Source of the DNA: an uncultured Clostridia bacterium
Lineage (GTDB): Bacteria > Bacillota > Clostridia > Christensenellales > UBA1242
Direction of reading: 5' to 3'
Length of the DNA: 64,000 bases
Assembly: GCA_934746645.1 (NCBI GenBank)
Contig: CAKVFE010000002.1
Coordinates: 225,071-289,070 of the forward strand
Both the position numbers and the translations under genes were made by a program. Each line of letters starts with the position of its first letter. Positions within the stretch are counted from its first letter, which is position 1. Under the pieces are notes generated by a model that saw only the letters and a list, made by a program, of their open reading frames with translations, was not told where the DNA came from and did no database searches. This document shows positions 42,386 through 50,689 of this stretch, piece after piece.

Positions 42386-43141
42386 CTAAAATTTAATACT
42401 CCTATCAAGTTGAGAATAGCTAATAATAACTTGGTCAAGTAAATATGCTAAAAATGCCCTATTGCTTACAGTACTACCAGCAAAGATAGTATTGAGTACA
42501 CCATCTTGACAATGTTTTTGTGCTAAAGTTATCGAATTGCGAATATTCCTTTCTATATTGATAGGATTGGTATTATTACGCAAAGCAACTTTTGGGTATA
42601 CTTCTGTACTCAAAGGCCCTAGTACACCATTATTGATAAGTGCTTCTTCAATACATTGTTTGATATAGTTAAATCCCATATGCTTAGGCAAAAATCCCAT
42701 ACGAATAAGGTATTCGGTTAAAAATTGACTAACAATCCTATAATCAAATCTAAAGGTGTTGTTCTTTTCAATATTAAACAAAATCCTTTCTCTAAGTGGT
42801 GCCATACTCTTATAGAACTCATTGTAAGACATACAAAATCTACTTACACCATCAATATTGATTTGTTGTGTGTCATTAACACCAAGATAAACAATATTGT
42901 CCGGTATACCAAATTTAGCATCTTTTTGGACATTAACAAATTCGTCAGTTATATCAATAGACTCTCCGTCTACTATAAGCAAATTAACTTGTTGTTGGTT
43001 GACTGTATAGATAAGGTCAGAAAAGAACTTAACTATACTTAAATTAAACTTTTTAGAATTATGGAAAATTTCATTCATCTCCATCATTCGTTTTAAATTA
43101 TCTCTACAATAAAATACTGTATACAGATTCTCCGTTGCCAT
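42386..43141 (-). CDS. Spo0A homologue with degenerate receiver domain
   Basis: The C-terminal domain (about residues 135-251) matches Spo0A: VSQFLTEYLIRMGFLPKHMG, then YIKQCIEEALINNGVLGP, then TEVYPKVALRNNTNPINIER with NIRNSITLA. This domain binds 0A boxes and contacts sigma-A. The N-terminal domain aligns in length with a receiver (LLIVDGES holds the phospho-Asp), but the acidic pocket is reduced to one Asp (CRDN), the Thr-Ala after beta-4 reads YLGVND, and the invariant Lys after beta-5 is missing (RFCMSYNEF). The recN-spoIVB-spo0A order is that of canonical spo0A. AAGGGA precedes the ATG. It is very likely the sporulation master regulator, with altered activation. Confidence 0.85.
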   Translation of the reverse strand: MATENLYTVFYCRDNLKRMMEMNEIFHNSKKFNLSIVKFFSDLIYTVNQQQVNLLIVDGESIDITDEFVNVQKDAKFGIPDNIVYLGVNDTQQINIDGVSRFCMSYNEFYKSMAPLRERILFNIEKNNTFRFDYRIVSQFLTEYLIRMGFLPKHMGFNYIKQCIEEALINNGVLGPLSTEVYPKVALRNNTNPINIERNIRNSITLAQKHCQDGVLNTIFAGSTVSNRAFLAYLLDQVIISYSQLDRSIKF

Positions 43142-43263
43142 TTTATAAATCCCTTCTTTTTAAAAACTTAATGGCAATAGTATAGCAAAGATAATCTAAA
43201 AAATCTACAAAAATAAGTATATTTTTACAAAAATATTTTTAAATAAAAAAATTGTAAAAAACT

Positions 43264-43281
43264 TTGTCGAATTGTGTCGAA
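43264..43281 (+). promoter_or_regulatory. Tandem 0A boxes upstream of the spo0A homologue
   Basis: TTGTCGAA (43264-43271) is a perfect 0A box and GTGTCGAA (43274-43281) matches at seven of eight positions. They lie about 85 bp upstream of a TATACT -10 element (43179-43184, minus strand) and suggest autoregulation. Confidence 0.7.
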
Positions 43282-43372
43282 ATATGGGTTATATTTTGCC
43301 TAAAAATAGGCATTATTTTGTACAAATATATTTTTTACAAAAAATATAACCACATTTAAACAATTCAATAAT

Positions 43373-44575
43373 TTATTCGTTGAGCATAAAGTCAAGATAT
43401 AGTCCAAAACCTTTTGTAGAATCGTTGACAAAAACATGTGTTACAGCCCCAATAAGATGTCCGTCTTGTATTATTGGACTACCACTCATTCCTTGTACAA
43501 TTCCACCTGTTTTTTCTATAAGTTTTTGGTCTGTAATTTTGATAACCATATTTTTACTTTTACTACCAGTTTGATAGTTAGTTTTGATAAGTTCGATACT
43601 ATATTCTTCTATTGTTTCGCCGTCTACACAACACAAAATACTAGCTTTGCCTGGGTGTGCTGTGAGTTTACCACCAATTTTTATATTGGTCTTCCCTAAA
43701 GTAAGTTGACTATTTTCATTAAAATTGCCAAAGACACCATAGTTACAGTTTTTGTCTACTGTTCCCTGTTCGTCCCTACCTTTCATAAAAAAGCCAAGTA
43801 TTTCGCCCGGAACTCCACGCTTTCCTTTTTTTATCCCTACTACATTGCATTTGTATACTTCACCATTGTTGACTTCAAAAATTTCGTTGGTATCAGCGTC
43901 TGTTATTGCGTGTCCTAAAGAACCAAATCTCAATGTTTCTGGTTGGATATATGTAAGAGTTCCTACACCCATAGCGTCATCTCTTATCCATATCCCAAGT
44001 TTGTAAGATTGGGTTTGGATATCCAATTCTGGCTGGATATGTGTCGAAAATTGTTTACCATCTCTTTTTGCCAACACTTCAATAGGTTGACCTTCACACT
44101 CATCTAGCACTTTTTGTATATCTTCCAAACAATTAACATCAGTATTGTTTAGTTTAAGTATAACATCTCCATTATTAAGTCCAGATTCGGCAATCGGACT
44201 TATATTTCCGTTTTTAGTAATTATGTAGTTGCTACCAACAATAATTACTCCTTTGCTTTTTAGGTTTAGACCAATACAATCGCCACCTAGCATTACTTCA
44301 TCAGTCTTAACCACATTTACTTTTAAGTTTTTTATATTAAACAAATTAAATAATTTAAATTTGACAACATATTCGTTGAGTTCTTCGTCAGTACCTGCAA
44401 ATACTGATTTTGCCCTAACCAAGCCAGTTTTGCTTATTAAGTTGTTGTATTCTTCTTCTGTAAGAATGTCATTGTTGTTGATAAGCATAAGTTCGTTGTA
44501 AGGGACAATACTACACACCAAAACAAACATAATTGACAACATAGCAAAAAGTAAGTATTTACATTTTTGTTTCAT
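43373..44575 (-). CDS. spoIVB: SpoIVB peptidase
   Basis: SpoIVB is the forespore serine peptidase that signals across to the mother cell and triggers pro-sigma-K processing. The 400-residue protein has an N-terminal anchor (about residues 7-25), a PDZ domain (about 105-185, SPIAESGLNNGDVILKLNNTD) and the S55 peptidase domain. The catalytic His lies in SLGHAITD and Ser in GMSGSPIIQDGHLIGAVTHV. It lies between recN and the spo0A homologue, the standard order. Its AGGAG ribosome site sits in the loop and 3' arm of the recN terminator. Confidence 0.95.
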   Translation of the reverse strand: MKQKCKYLLFAMLSIMFVLVCSIVPYNELMLINNNDILTEEEYNNLISKTGLVRAKSVFAGTDEELNEYVVKFKLFNLFNIKNLKVNVVKTDEVMLGGDCIGLNLKSKGVIIVGSNYIITKNGNISPIAESGLNNGDVILKLNNTDVNCLEDIQKVLDECEGQPIEVLAKRDGKQFSTHIQPELDIQTQSYKLGIWIRDDAMGVGTLTYIQPETLRFGSLGHAITDADTNEIFEVNNGEVYKCNVVGIKKGKRGVPGEILGFFMKGRDEQGTVDKNCNYGVFGNFNENSQLTLGKTNIKIGGKLTAHPGKASILCCVDGETIEEYSIELIKTNYQTGSKSKNMVIKITDQKLIEKTGGIVQGMSGSPIIQDGHLIGAVTHVFVNDSTKGFGLYLDFMLNE

Positions 44576-44576
44576 A

Positions 44577-44610
44577 AAAAAAACTACTCCTAACTAAAAG
44601 TAGTTTTTTT
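44577..44610 (-). terminator. recN terminator overlapping the spoIVB ribosome site
   Basis: A 12-bp stem (44577-44588 with 44599-44610) is followed on the minus strand by a T-run that ends at the spoIVB ATG. The loop and 3' arm contain AGGAG. Confidence 0.7.
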
Positions 44611-44677
44611 AATTATTGATTTTTTATACTGGAAATATATTCTAATTATAATTTTATATTTTATTACAAAATATTTA

Positions 44678-46381
44678 TTACAAATTAGCTTTATATGTAT
44701 TGGCATTATCAATAAGTTCGCTTGCACTATTGATTGCGCTAGCACTTGAATTTAGTCCCAACATACGAGCTATTTCTTTGACTTTATCGGCGTCATTAAG
44801 CAACTTAATAGAAGAAGTTGTATAATTGTTGTCTGTAGTCTTTTCTATTAGATAATTATTGTCGGCAAATGCTGCAATTTGAGCCAAGTGAGTAATACAA
44901 ATAACTTGATTATATCGAGATATCGAAACAATCTTTTTGCCAACTTCAACACCTATTAAACCACCAATACCAGTGTCAATTTCGTCAAATACAAGTGTTT
45001 TTATACCACTCTTATCTTGTATAACACACTTAAACGCAAGCATAAATCTACTCATTTCGCCACCGGAGATTATTTTTGCCAATGGTCTAACTTCAATACC
45101 TGCGTTGGCACTAAACATAAATTCAAGGTTGTCAGCACCATTATATGTTGCCTTCTTTTCAATATTTTCCAACGAATAATCATTGTTAAACACAACTTCA
45201 AATTGACCGTTTTTAATGCCTAAACATTTTAATTCTTGCAAAAGATTGGTTTTTATATTATCCCCAACCTTTTTACGCATACTAGTCAATTGAGTACACA
45301 AGTCATAGACTTCTTTTAATACTTTAGATTTTTGCTTATTAAGTTTAAGCAAAGCTTGTTCCGAGTTAAGCAAATTGTCCAATTTGGTTTTAGCTTTATC
45401 CAAATAATCAAATATATCCTTAACCGAATTGCCGTATTTACGCTTTAAATCTTTTATAAGGTCAAGCCTTTCTTCAAGTTCGTTGACTTCTTCTTCATCA
45501 TAATCTGTTTGAGCAATCAAGTCGTTGATACTGTCGGTTATATCGTTGAGTTCGTACATAGCAGAATTAAGTCTATCACGCAATTCCGATATTTTTGGAG
45601 AAATATCACTAACCATACCTAAGCTAAATGAAGCACTTTTTAATTGGTTGACCATACCACCATAATCACCCATAACACACGCATACGCATCTGTAAGGTT
45701 TTTAGCCAATTTTTCCGAATTTGCATAGTATTTTCGCTTTTCTAAAAGCTGGTCTTCTTCTCCGTCTTTTAGTTCTGCCAATTCAATCTCATTGATTTCG
45801 TGTTCTAAAAGTTGGATATTTCTAACTTTATCTTCCCCTTCTCCACCCAAATCCGAGATTTGATTATTGATATCTTTTACTTCGTCCAATTTAAGTTTTA
45901 ATTGAGATTTGATATCTTCAATACTAGGTTCTAGCGAATCGATAATTTTTATATGGTTTTTAACATCAAGCAATGCTTGGTGGTCATGCTGTCCGTGCAC
46001 ATCTATAAGATTGATAGTCAATTTTTTTAGCATACCCAAAGTAACAGCTTCACCATTAACTCTAACTTCGTTTTTGCCATTAGTATTGTAATATCTAGAG
46101 ATGATTATTGTGGTTTCTGGTTCGGCATTAATACTATTAAAGAAGTCGACAATGGCGTCATTTAAGCAAGGCAACTCAAACACAACTTCAACTCTAGCAA
46201 AGTCTTTGCCTGTTTTTATAAGAGTTTTGTCAGCTTTGCTTCCCAATACAAAATTAAGTGAGTCTATAATAATACTTTTACCAGCACCTGTTTCGCCAGT
46301 TAAAGCATTAAACCCATCGCCAAGTTTAATAATACTTTCTTCTATTAACGCTATGTTATTTATCTTCAAACTAGATATCAT
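44678..46381 (-). CDS. recN: DNA repair protein RecN
   Basis: RecN is an SMC-like ATPase that acts early in double-strand-break repair. The 567-residue protein has Walker A GETGAGKSIIIDSLNFVLG, a long coiled coil (about residues 150-370), the signature ISGGEMSRFMLAFK and Walker B LVFDEIDTGIGG. The argR-recN-spoIVB-spo0A order is conserved in Clostridia and Bacillus. Confidence 0.97.
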   Translation of the reverse strand: MISSLKINNIALIEESIIKLGDGFNALTGETGAGKSIIIDSLNFVLGSKADKTLIKTGKDFARVEVVFELPCLNDAIVDFFNSINAEPETTIIISRYYNTNGKNEVRVNGEAVTLGMLKKLTINLIDVHGQHDHQALLDVKNHIKIIDSLEPSIEDIKSQLKLKLDEVKDINNQISDLGGEGEDKVRNIQLLEHEINEIELAELKDGEEDQLLEKRKYYANSEKLAKNLTDAYACVMGDYGGMVNQLKSASFSLGMVSDISPKISELRDRLNSAMYELNDITDSINDLIAQTDYDEEEVNELEERLDLIKDLKRKYGNSVKDIFDYLDKAKTKLDNLLNSEQALLKLNKQKSKVLKEVYDLCTQLTSMRKKVGDNIKTNLLQELKCLGIKNGQFEVVFNNDYSLENIEKKATYNGADNLEFMFSANAGIEVRPLAKIISGGEMSRFMLAFKCVIQDKSGIKTLVFDEIDTGIGGLIGVEVGKKIVSISRYNQVICITHLAQIAAFADNNYLIEKTTDNNYTTSSIKLLNDADKVKEIARMLGLNSSASAINSASELIDNANTYKANL

Positions 46382-46464
46382 ATTTTATCTCCAAATATCA
46401 ATTAAGATTTTAGCAAATTTTGATAAAAATAACAATTATAATATTACTAAATTATTGTTATACA

Positions 46465-46497
46465 AAAAAATAAAACACACTAAAGTGTGTTTTTTTT
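46465..46497 (-). terminator. Terminator of argR
   Basis: AAAACACAC pairs with GTGTGTTTT around TAAA, with T- and A-runs on the two sides. Confidence 0.75.
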
Positions 46498-46562
46498 ATT
46501 AATCAACTATACTCATACCACAAAAGTGATATTAATAAGCCATTATATTTTCATTATACCAA

Positions 46563-47021
46563 TTAGTCGTTCATTAGGACTTCATTGATTTTTTCTTGAA
46601 CCATATAAGCGTCTTCAACATCTGCAGTGATAACCATAACAGTATCATCACCATAAGTACAACCTAGCACGCTATTAAGTGATAATTGGTCAATACAATT
46701 ACTAACCATACTTGCTGTACCTTTTAATGTCTTAAGAACAACCAAATTCATAGCATTTTTGACAGAGATAACACATTCCTTAAAAATACCAATAAACTTA
46801 TTAGATACTGCTTGATTGGTAGAACCAACGATAGCATATTTGTATTTTTTAGAATCAGACAATATTTTGATAAGTCCAAGTTCTTTAATATCTCTACTGA
46901 TAGTAGCTTGTGTTACATCAAAATTAGCAGCTCTAAGTTCGGCTACAAGTTCTTCTTGTGTTTCTATTTCTTTTAAAGATATTAATTCTAGTATTTTTGA
47001 TTGACGAGTATTTCTTGCCAT
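46563..47021 (-). CDS. argR: Arginine repressor ArgR
   Basis: ArgR senses L-arginine and controls arginine synthesis and breakdown. The 152-residue protein has an N-terminal winged helix (SKILELISLKEIETQEELVA, VTQATISRDIKELGLIK) and a C-terminal hexamerisation domain with the arginine-binding GCTYGDDTVMVI. AGAAGGA precedes the ATG. A promoter with a perfect ARG box lies upstream, so it is probably autoregulated. Confidence 0.96.
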   Translation of the reverse strand: MARNTRQSKILELISLKEIETQEELVAELRAANFDVTQATISRDIKELGLIKILSDSKKYKYAIVGSTNQAVSNKFIGIFKECVISVKNAMNLVVLKTLKGTASMVSNCIDQLSLNSVLGCTYGDDTVMVITADVEDAYMVQEKINEVLMND

Positions 47022-47074
47022 TAATTTATCCTTCTAGTTATTTTTATGCACTCAAAAATTTTTCAAGCATCATA

Positions 47075-47103
47075 ATTATACAACACGATAATTTTTTATG
47101 CAA
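47075..47103 (-). promoter_or_regulatory. argR promoter
   Basis: On the minus strand TTGCAT (47098-47103), 17 bp, TATAAT (47075-47080). Confidence 0.7.
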
Positions 47104-47111
47104 GTATATTT

Positions 47112-47125
47112 TGCATATTTATACA
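47112..47125. promoter_or_regulatory. ARG box upstream of argR
   Basis: TGCATATTTATACA matches the ARG-box core TGNATWWWWATNCA exactly and lies just upstream of the argR -35 element. Confidence 0.65.
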
Positions 47126-47168
47126 TTTTATTTTTTATTTTTATTCACAGCGATTTATAATTATAAAA

Positions 47169-47196
47169 TTGACTTTGCATAAATATTCTGTATAAT
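47169..47196 (+). promoter_or_regulatory. Plus-strand promoter with embedded ARG box, facing proS
   Basis: TTGACT (47169-47174), 16-bp spacer, TATAAT (47191-47196). The spacer holds TGCATAAATATTCT (47176-47189), one mismatch from the ARG-box core. The expected transcript would start near 47203, directly at a hairpin, and run antisense to the 3' end of proS. No gene is served. Confidence 0.5.
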
Positions 47197-47201
47197 TATA
47201 C

Positions 47202-47221
47202 AATGGCTTTATTAAGCCATT
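47202..47221 (+). other. Hairpin at the expected 5' end of the plus-strand transcript
   Basis: AATGGCTT pairs with AAGCCATT around TATT and runs into five T. It could stabilise a 5' end or cut the transcript short. Confidence 0.4.
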
Positions 47222-47235
47222 TTTAGTTTATGCAT

Positions 47236-47275
47236 AAAAATAAGAATAGTTATATTTTTATTACAACTATTCTTA
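47236..47275 (-). terminator. Terminator of the nusB-xseA-xseB-proS operon
   Basis: AAGAATAGTT pairs with AACTATTCTT with a long A/T loop. A T-rich run follows on the minus strand. Confidence 0.6.
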
Positions 47276-47356
47276 AAAAATCGATATTTTTATTAAAATT
47301 ATTTTTAGTTATTATATACAAAGTCCCCTACCCTGCATATAAATACAAGTTAAAAA

Positions 47357-48781
47357 TTAATATTGAAGTCCCCACAAAACTAAGTGTTTTGCTTTCTTGC
47401 CACAGACAACACATTTGTCATCAATAGCTTTTTCGTTTTCCAAAATACAACGAGATTTTGTACCACGAATTTCTTTCATCTTCAATTCACAAGCTTCGTC
47501 ACCACACCACATTGCTTTTACAAATCCTGGCTGAGTATTCATTATCTTTTCAACTTCTTCAATATTGTGAGCTTCAAAAGTCAATGAGTCACGACGCTCC
47601 AACGCTTTGTTGTATAAGTTGTTTTGGATATCCTCAAGTAGTTTTTCAACTTCTTTTACAATGTCACAATTTACATCAACAGTTATTCTTTCACGAGTAT
47701 CTCTTCTAGCTAGAGTCACTACCCCACTCTCTAGGTCACGCTTACCAAGTTCGATTCTAACTGGTATACCATTAACTTCGTGTTCAGCAAATTTGAAACC
47801 TGGAGATTTTTCAGTTAAGTCAACAAATGAAACAATATTGTTTGCATTAAGTTTTTCATTGATTGATTTTGCTAGAGTTACTACTTCTTCATCAGTACCA
47901 ATAGGTACAATAGCAACTTGACGAGGTGCAATACGAGGTGGTAATACCAAACCATTTTCATCGCTATGAACCATAATCAATGCACCAATCATACGAGTTG
48001 TTGTACCCCAAGATGTTTGGTATACATATTCCCATTGATTGTTTCTATTTAAAAAATTAATATTATATGCTTTAGAAAATTTTTGACCAAAATAATGACT
48101 TGTACCACATTGTAATGCAACACCATTATACATCAAAGCTTCATTGGTATAAGTATATTCAGCACCAGCAAATTTTTCTTTTTCTGTTTTTCTACCAATA
48201 ATTGATGGTATAGCTAAATAATCGTGGAAGAACTTTTTGTATACTTCCAACATTCTGATTGTTTCTTCTTCAGCTTCTTTTTGTGTTTCGTGGATAGTAT
48301 GTCCTTCTTGCCACAAAAATTCTCTAGTACGCAAGAATGGACGAGTTTCTTTTTCCCATCTTACTACACTACACCATTGGTTGTACAATTTTGGCAAATC
48401 TCTATAAGAATTTATCTTTGAACTATAGTAGTCACTAAACAAAGTTTCGCTAGTAGGTCTTACAGCCATACGCTCGTCAAGACAACCTGTACCACCTTGT
48501 GTTACCCACGCACATTCTGGAGCAAAACCTTCAATAAGTTCTCCTTCTTTTTTCAACAAACTTTCTGGTATAAACATAGGCATATATACATTTTGATGAC
48601 CTGTTTCTTTAAACATTCTATCCAAAACACTTTGCATCTTTTCCCAGATTGCATAACCATTAGGTTCAAATACTATACAGCCTTTTACATTAGAATATTC
48701 TGCCAATTTTGCAGCCTTTACAACATCTGTATACCATTTTGCAAAGTCTACATTTCTATCTGTTATCGCTTTATTTTTCAT
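47357..48781 (-). CDS. proS: Prolyl-tRNA synthetase, archaeal/eukaryotic-type
   Basis: This class II synthetase charges tRNA-Pro. The 474-residue length and the lack of the bacterial editing insertion make it the short archaeal-type ProRS common in Clostridia. Class II motifs are seen in RPTSETLFSDYYSSKI, KTRPFLRTREFLWQEGHTIH and the anticodon-binding domain with PPRIAPRQVAIVPIG. The C-terminal zinc-binding-like cysteines (CGDEACELKM, CVVCGKKA) are present. It follows xseB with a 1-bp gap. Confidence 0.96.
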   Translation of the reverse strand: MKNKAITDRNVDFAKWYTDVVKAAKLAEYSNVKGCIVFEPNGYAIWEKMQSVLDRMFKETGHQNVYMPMFIPESLLKKEGELIEGFAPECAWVTQGGTGCLDERMAVRPTSETLFSDYYSSKINSYRDLPKLYNQWCSVVRWEKETRPFLRTREFLWQEGHTIHETQKEAEEETIRMLEVYKKFFHDYLAIPSIIGRKTEKEKFAGAEYTYTNEALMYNGVALQCGTSHYFGQKFSKAYNINFLNRNNQWEYVYQTSWGTTTRMIGALIMVHSDENGLVLPPRIAPRQVAIVPIGTDEEVVTLAKSINEKLNANNIVSFVDLTEKSPGFKFAEHEVNGIPVRIELGKRDLESGVVTLARRDTRERITVDVNCDIVKEVEKLLEDIQNNLYNKALERRDSLTFEAHNIEEVEKIMNTQPGFVKAMWCGDEACELKMKEIRGTKSRCILENEKAIDDKCVVCGKKAKHLVLWGLQY

Positions 48782-48782
48782 A

Positions 48783-48992
48783 TTAGTTATTCATTCCTTC
48801 TTCTCTAAATTTATCTAAGTCTTGTTTTAAAATTGTAACTTTACCTTTTGCATTATTTAATTCTGTGTAAAGTTCTTTTGCAATTTGATTACCTTCTTCA
48901 AACAATTTTAAACTTTCTTCAAATGTAACTTCATTTTTATCAAGTTTGTCAGCAATCTCTTGCAACTTCTTTATTTTCTCATCTATGTTCAT
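48783..48992 (-). CDS. xseB: Exodeoxyribonuclease VII small subunit
   Basis: This 69-residue protein fits XseB: KKLQEIADKLDKNEVTFEES followed by LKLFEEGNQIAKELYTELNN, a short helical hairpin. It starts 1 bp after the xseA stop. Confidence 0.93.
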   Translation of the reverse strand: MNIDEKIKKLQEIADKLDKNEVTFEESLKLFEEGNQIAKELYTELNNAKGKVTILKQDLDKFREEGMNN

Positions 48993-48993
48993 A

Positions 48994-50166
48994 CTACTCT
49001 CCTCTCACTATAGCTGTACCATCTTTAAATACAAGTTTGTATTCATGGTCTTTAACAATATTTTTGTGAGTATTAATTACAACATTGTTTTCTTCAACCT
49101 TAACATACCCTTTATTAAGAGCAGTCATTGGATTAAGATATTCTAGTTTGTTGTTAAGCAAATTAATATTAGATTCCAAATTTAACAACTTAGAATCAAC
49201 ACTATGTTTTATTTTTGTTGTCAATTCATTTATTTTGTTTTCATTTTTAACAATAATATTTGATGACACATAACAAATTTTGTTAATTGAATTGTCACAT
49301 AAATTTTGTAAATTTTCAATTCTATCAATAACATTATTATAAAATGTATCAGTATAACTATCTATAAGATTATAATCATCAACAATATCATTAACAACAC
49401 ATTCTGCAGCAGCAGATGGTGTCGGTGCACGCAAATCAGAAACAAAATCTATTATTGTAAAGTCTGTTTCATGACCTACCGCAGAAACGATAGGTTTTTT
49501 ACAATTATATGTTGCATTGGCTACTATTTCAGTGTTAAACGGTTGTAGATCTTCAGCACTACCACCACCCCTTGCAACAATAACAACATCTACTTTATCA
49601 TAGTCACTAAAGAAATTAATGCCTTTAGCAATATCATCTTCTGCACCAACTCCTTGCACCTTAACTGGATACAAAACTATATCAACTGTAGGATTTCGTC
49701 TTGTTGTTACATTAATAATATCTTGTATAACAGCTCCTGTCGAGCTAGATACAACACCAATTCTTTTTACCCTTTCGGGAAGTGGTTTTTTATGACTTAA
49801 ATCAAAATATCCCTTTTGCTCCAACTCAGCTTTTAGTTTTAAAAACTTTTCATATAGCAAACCTTTACCATACGGAGCAATATGATTAGCATTAAATGAA
49901 AGTTTACCACCCTTAGCATAGTAAGAAACACTACCTACTGCTAATATCATATCTCCTATATTAGGAACATCAAATCTTAAAGCATTGAAAAGAACACAGG
50001 ATATCAATCCTGTATCATCAGTCAAATTGAAGTAAGCAATATTATTTGAAATCTTATAACTACTTACTTCACCAAAAATACAAATATTTTGAAGCATTAC
50101 CTCTGCTTCAAAAATATTTTTGATATAATTATTAACTTGTCCAACACTTAAATATTGTTCACTCAT
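48994..50166 (-). CDS. xseA: Exodeoxyribonuclease VII large subunit
   Basis: XseA is the catalytic subunit that degrades single-stranded DNA. The 390-residue protein has an OB-fold N-terminus (YLSVGQVNNYIKNIFEAE, ICIFGEVSSYK), catalytic-domain motifs RIGVVSSSTGAVIQDI, VIVARGGGSAEDLQPFN and SAVGHETDFTIIDFVSDLRA, and a C-terminal coiled coil. The order nusB-xseA-xseB is the usual one in Firmicutes. Confidence 0.96.
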   Translation of the reverse strand: MSEQYLSVGQVNNYIKNIFEAEVMLQNICIFGEVSSYKISNNIAYFNLTDDTGLISCVLFNALRFDVPNIGDMILAVGSVSYYAKGGKLSFNANHIAPYGKGLLYEKFLKLKAELEQKGYFDLSHKKPLPERVKRIGVVSSSTGAVIQDIINVTTRRNPTVDIVLYPVKVQGVGAEDDIAKGINFFSDYDKVDVVIVARGGGSAEDLQPFNTEIVANATYNCKKPIVSAVGHETDFTIIDFVSDLRAPTPSAAAECVVNDIVDDYNLIDSYTDTFYNNVIDRIENLQNLCDNSINKICYVSSNIIVKNENKINELTTKIKHSVDSKLLNLESNINLLNNKLEYLNPMTALNKGYVKVEENNVVINTHKNIVKDHEYKLVFKDGTAIVRGE

Positions 50167-50174
50167 AGCAAAAA

Positions 50175-50579
50175 TTATATATCTTTAGCAATACTAGCAA
50201 TAACAGCATTAATAAAAGAATAACTTTTTTCAGTGCTATATTTTTTAGCTAGTTCCACAGCTTCATTAGCAACTATCTGTAAACTACTCTGTTTATAATA
50301 TTTTAGTTCATAAGTAGACATTATCAAAATTGCCAAATCAACTTTAAACAATCTATCAACTGTATAGCCTTTTATATGCTTTCCAACAATTTCCTTTAAT
50401 TCATCATAATGTTCAACAATACCTTCGTACATTTCTTTTACGAAAGTCATATTTTCTTCATCTAACTTATTGTCACTATCATTTAACAAGTCTTCATAAA
50501 AAGAACTGTCTTCGGGTTTATGAAAACACAATTCAAAAGTTAATTTAAATACTGTTTCTCTTGCTAAAATTCTACTCAT
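50175..50579 (-). CDS. nusB: Transcription antitermination factor NusB
   Basis: NusB joins NusE (S10) in antitermination and rRNA transcription. The 134-residue helical protein has SRILARETVFKLTFELCF, DLAILIMSTYELKYYKQSSL, then NEAVELAKKYSTEKSYSFIN with the final INAVIASIAKD. It is the first gene of nusB-xseA-xseB-proS. A weak promoter (TATACT at 50611-50616) lies upstream. Confidence 0.95.
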   Translation of the reverse strand: MSRILARETVFKLTFELCFHKPEDSSFYEDLLNDSDNKLDEENMTFVKEMYEGIVEHYDELKEIVGKHIKGYTVDRLFKVDLAILIMSTYELKYYKQSSLQIVANEAVELAKKYSTEKSYSFINAVIASIAKDI

Positions 50580-50656
50580 AAATTCTCATCCTTAATAATT
50601 TTACTTTATTAGTATATCATATATGAAAATATTTTTACATTAAAAATAGTTAATAA

Positions 50657-50689
50657 ATAAAAAAATTAACCTAAAGTTAGGTTAATTTT
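50657..50689 (-). terminator. Terminator of the Asp23-family gene
   Basis: AAAATTAACCTAA pairs with TTAGGTTAATTTT at the stop codon, with A/T runs on both sides. Confidence 0.75.

Noticed and set aside
47230..47427. A 65-residue plus-strand frame downstream of the orphan promoter
   Set aside because: It has no SD, overlaps the proS 3' end in antisense and has low-complexity composition typical of an A/T-rich shadow frame.
48782..48992. T-box riboswitch upstream of proS
   Set aside because: xseB abuts proS by 1 bp, leaving no leader. No T-box motif or terminator/antiterminator pair is present.
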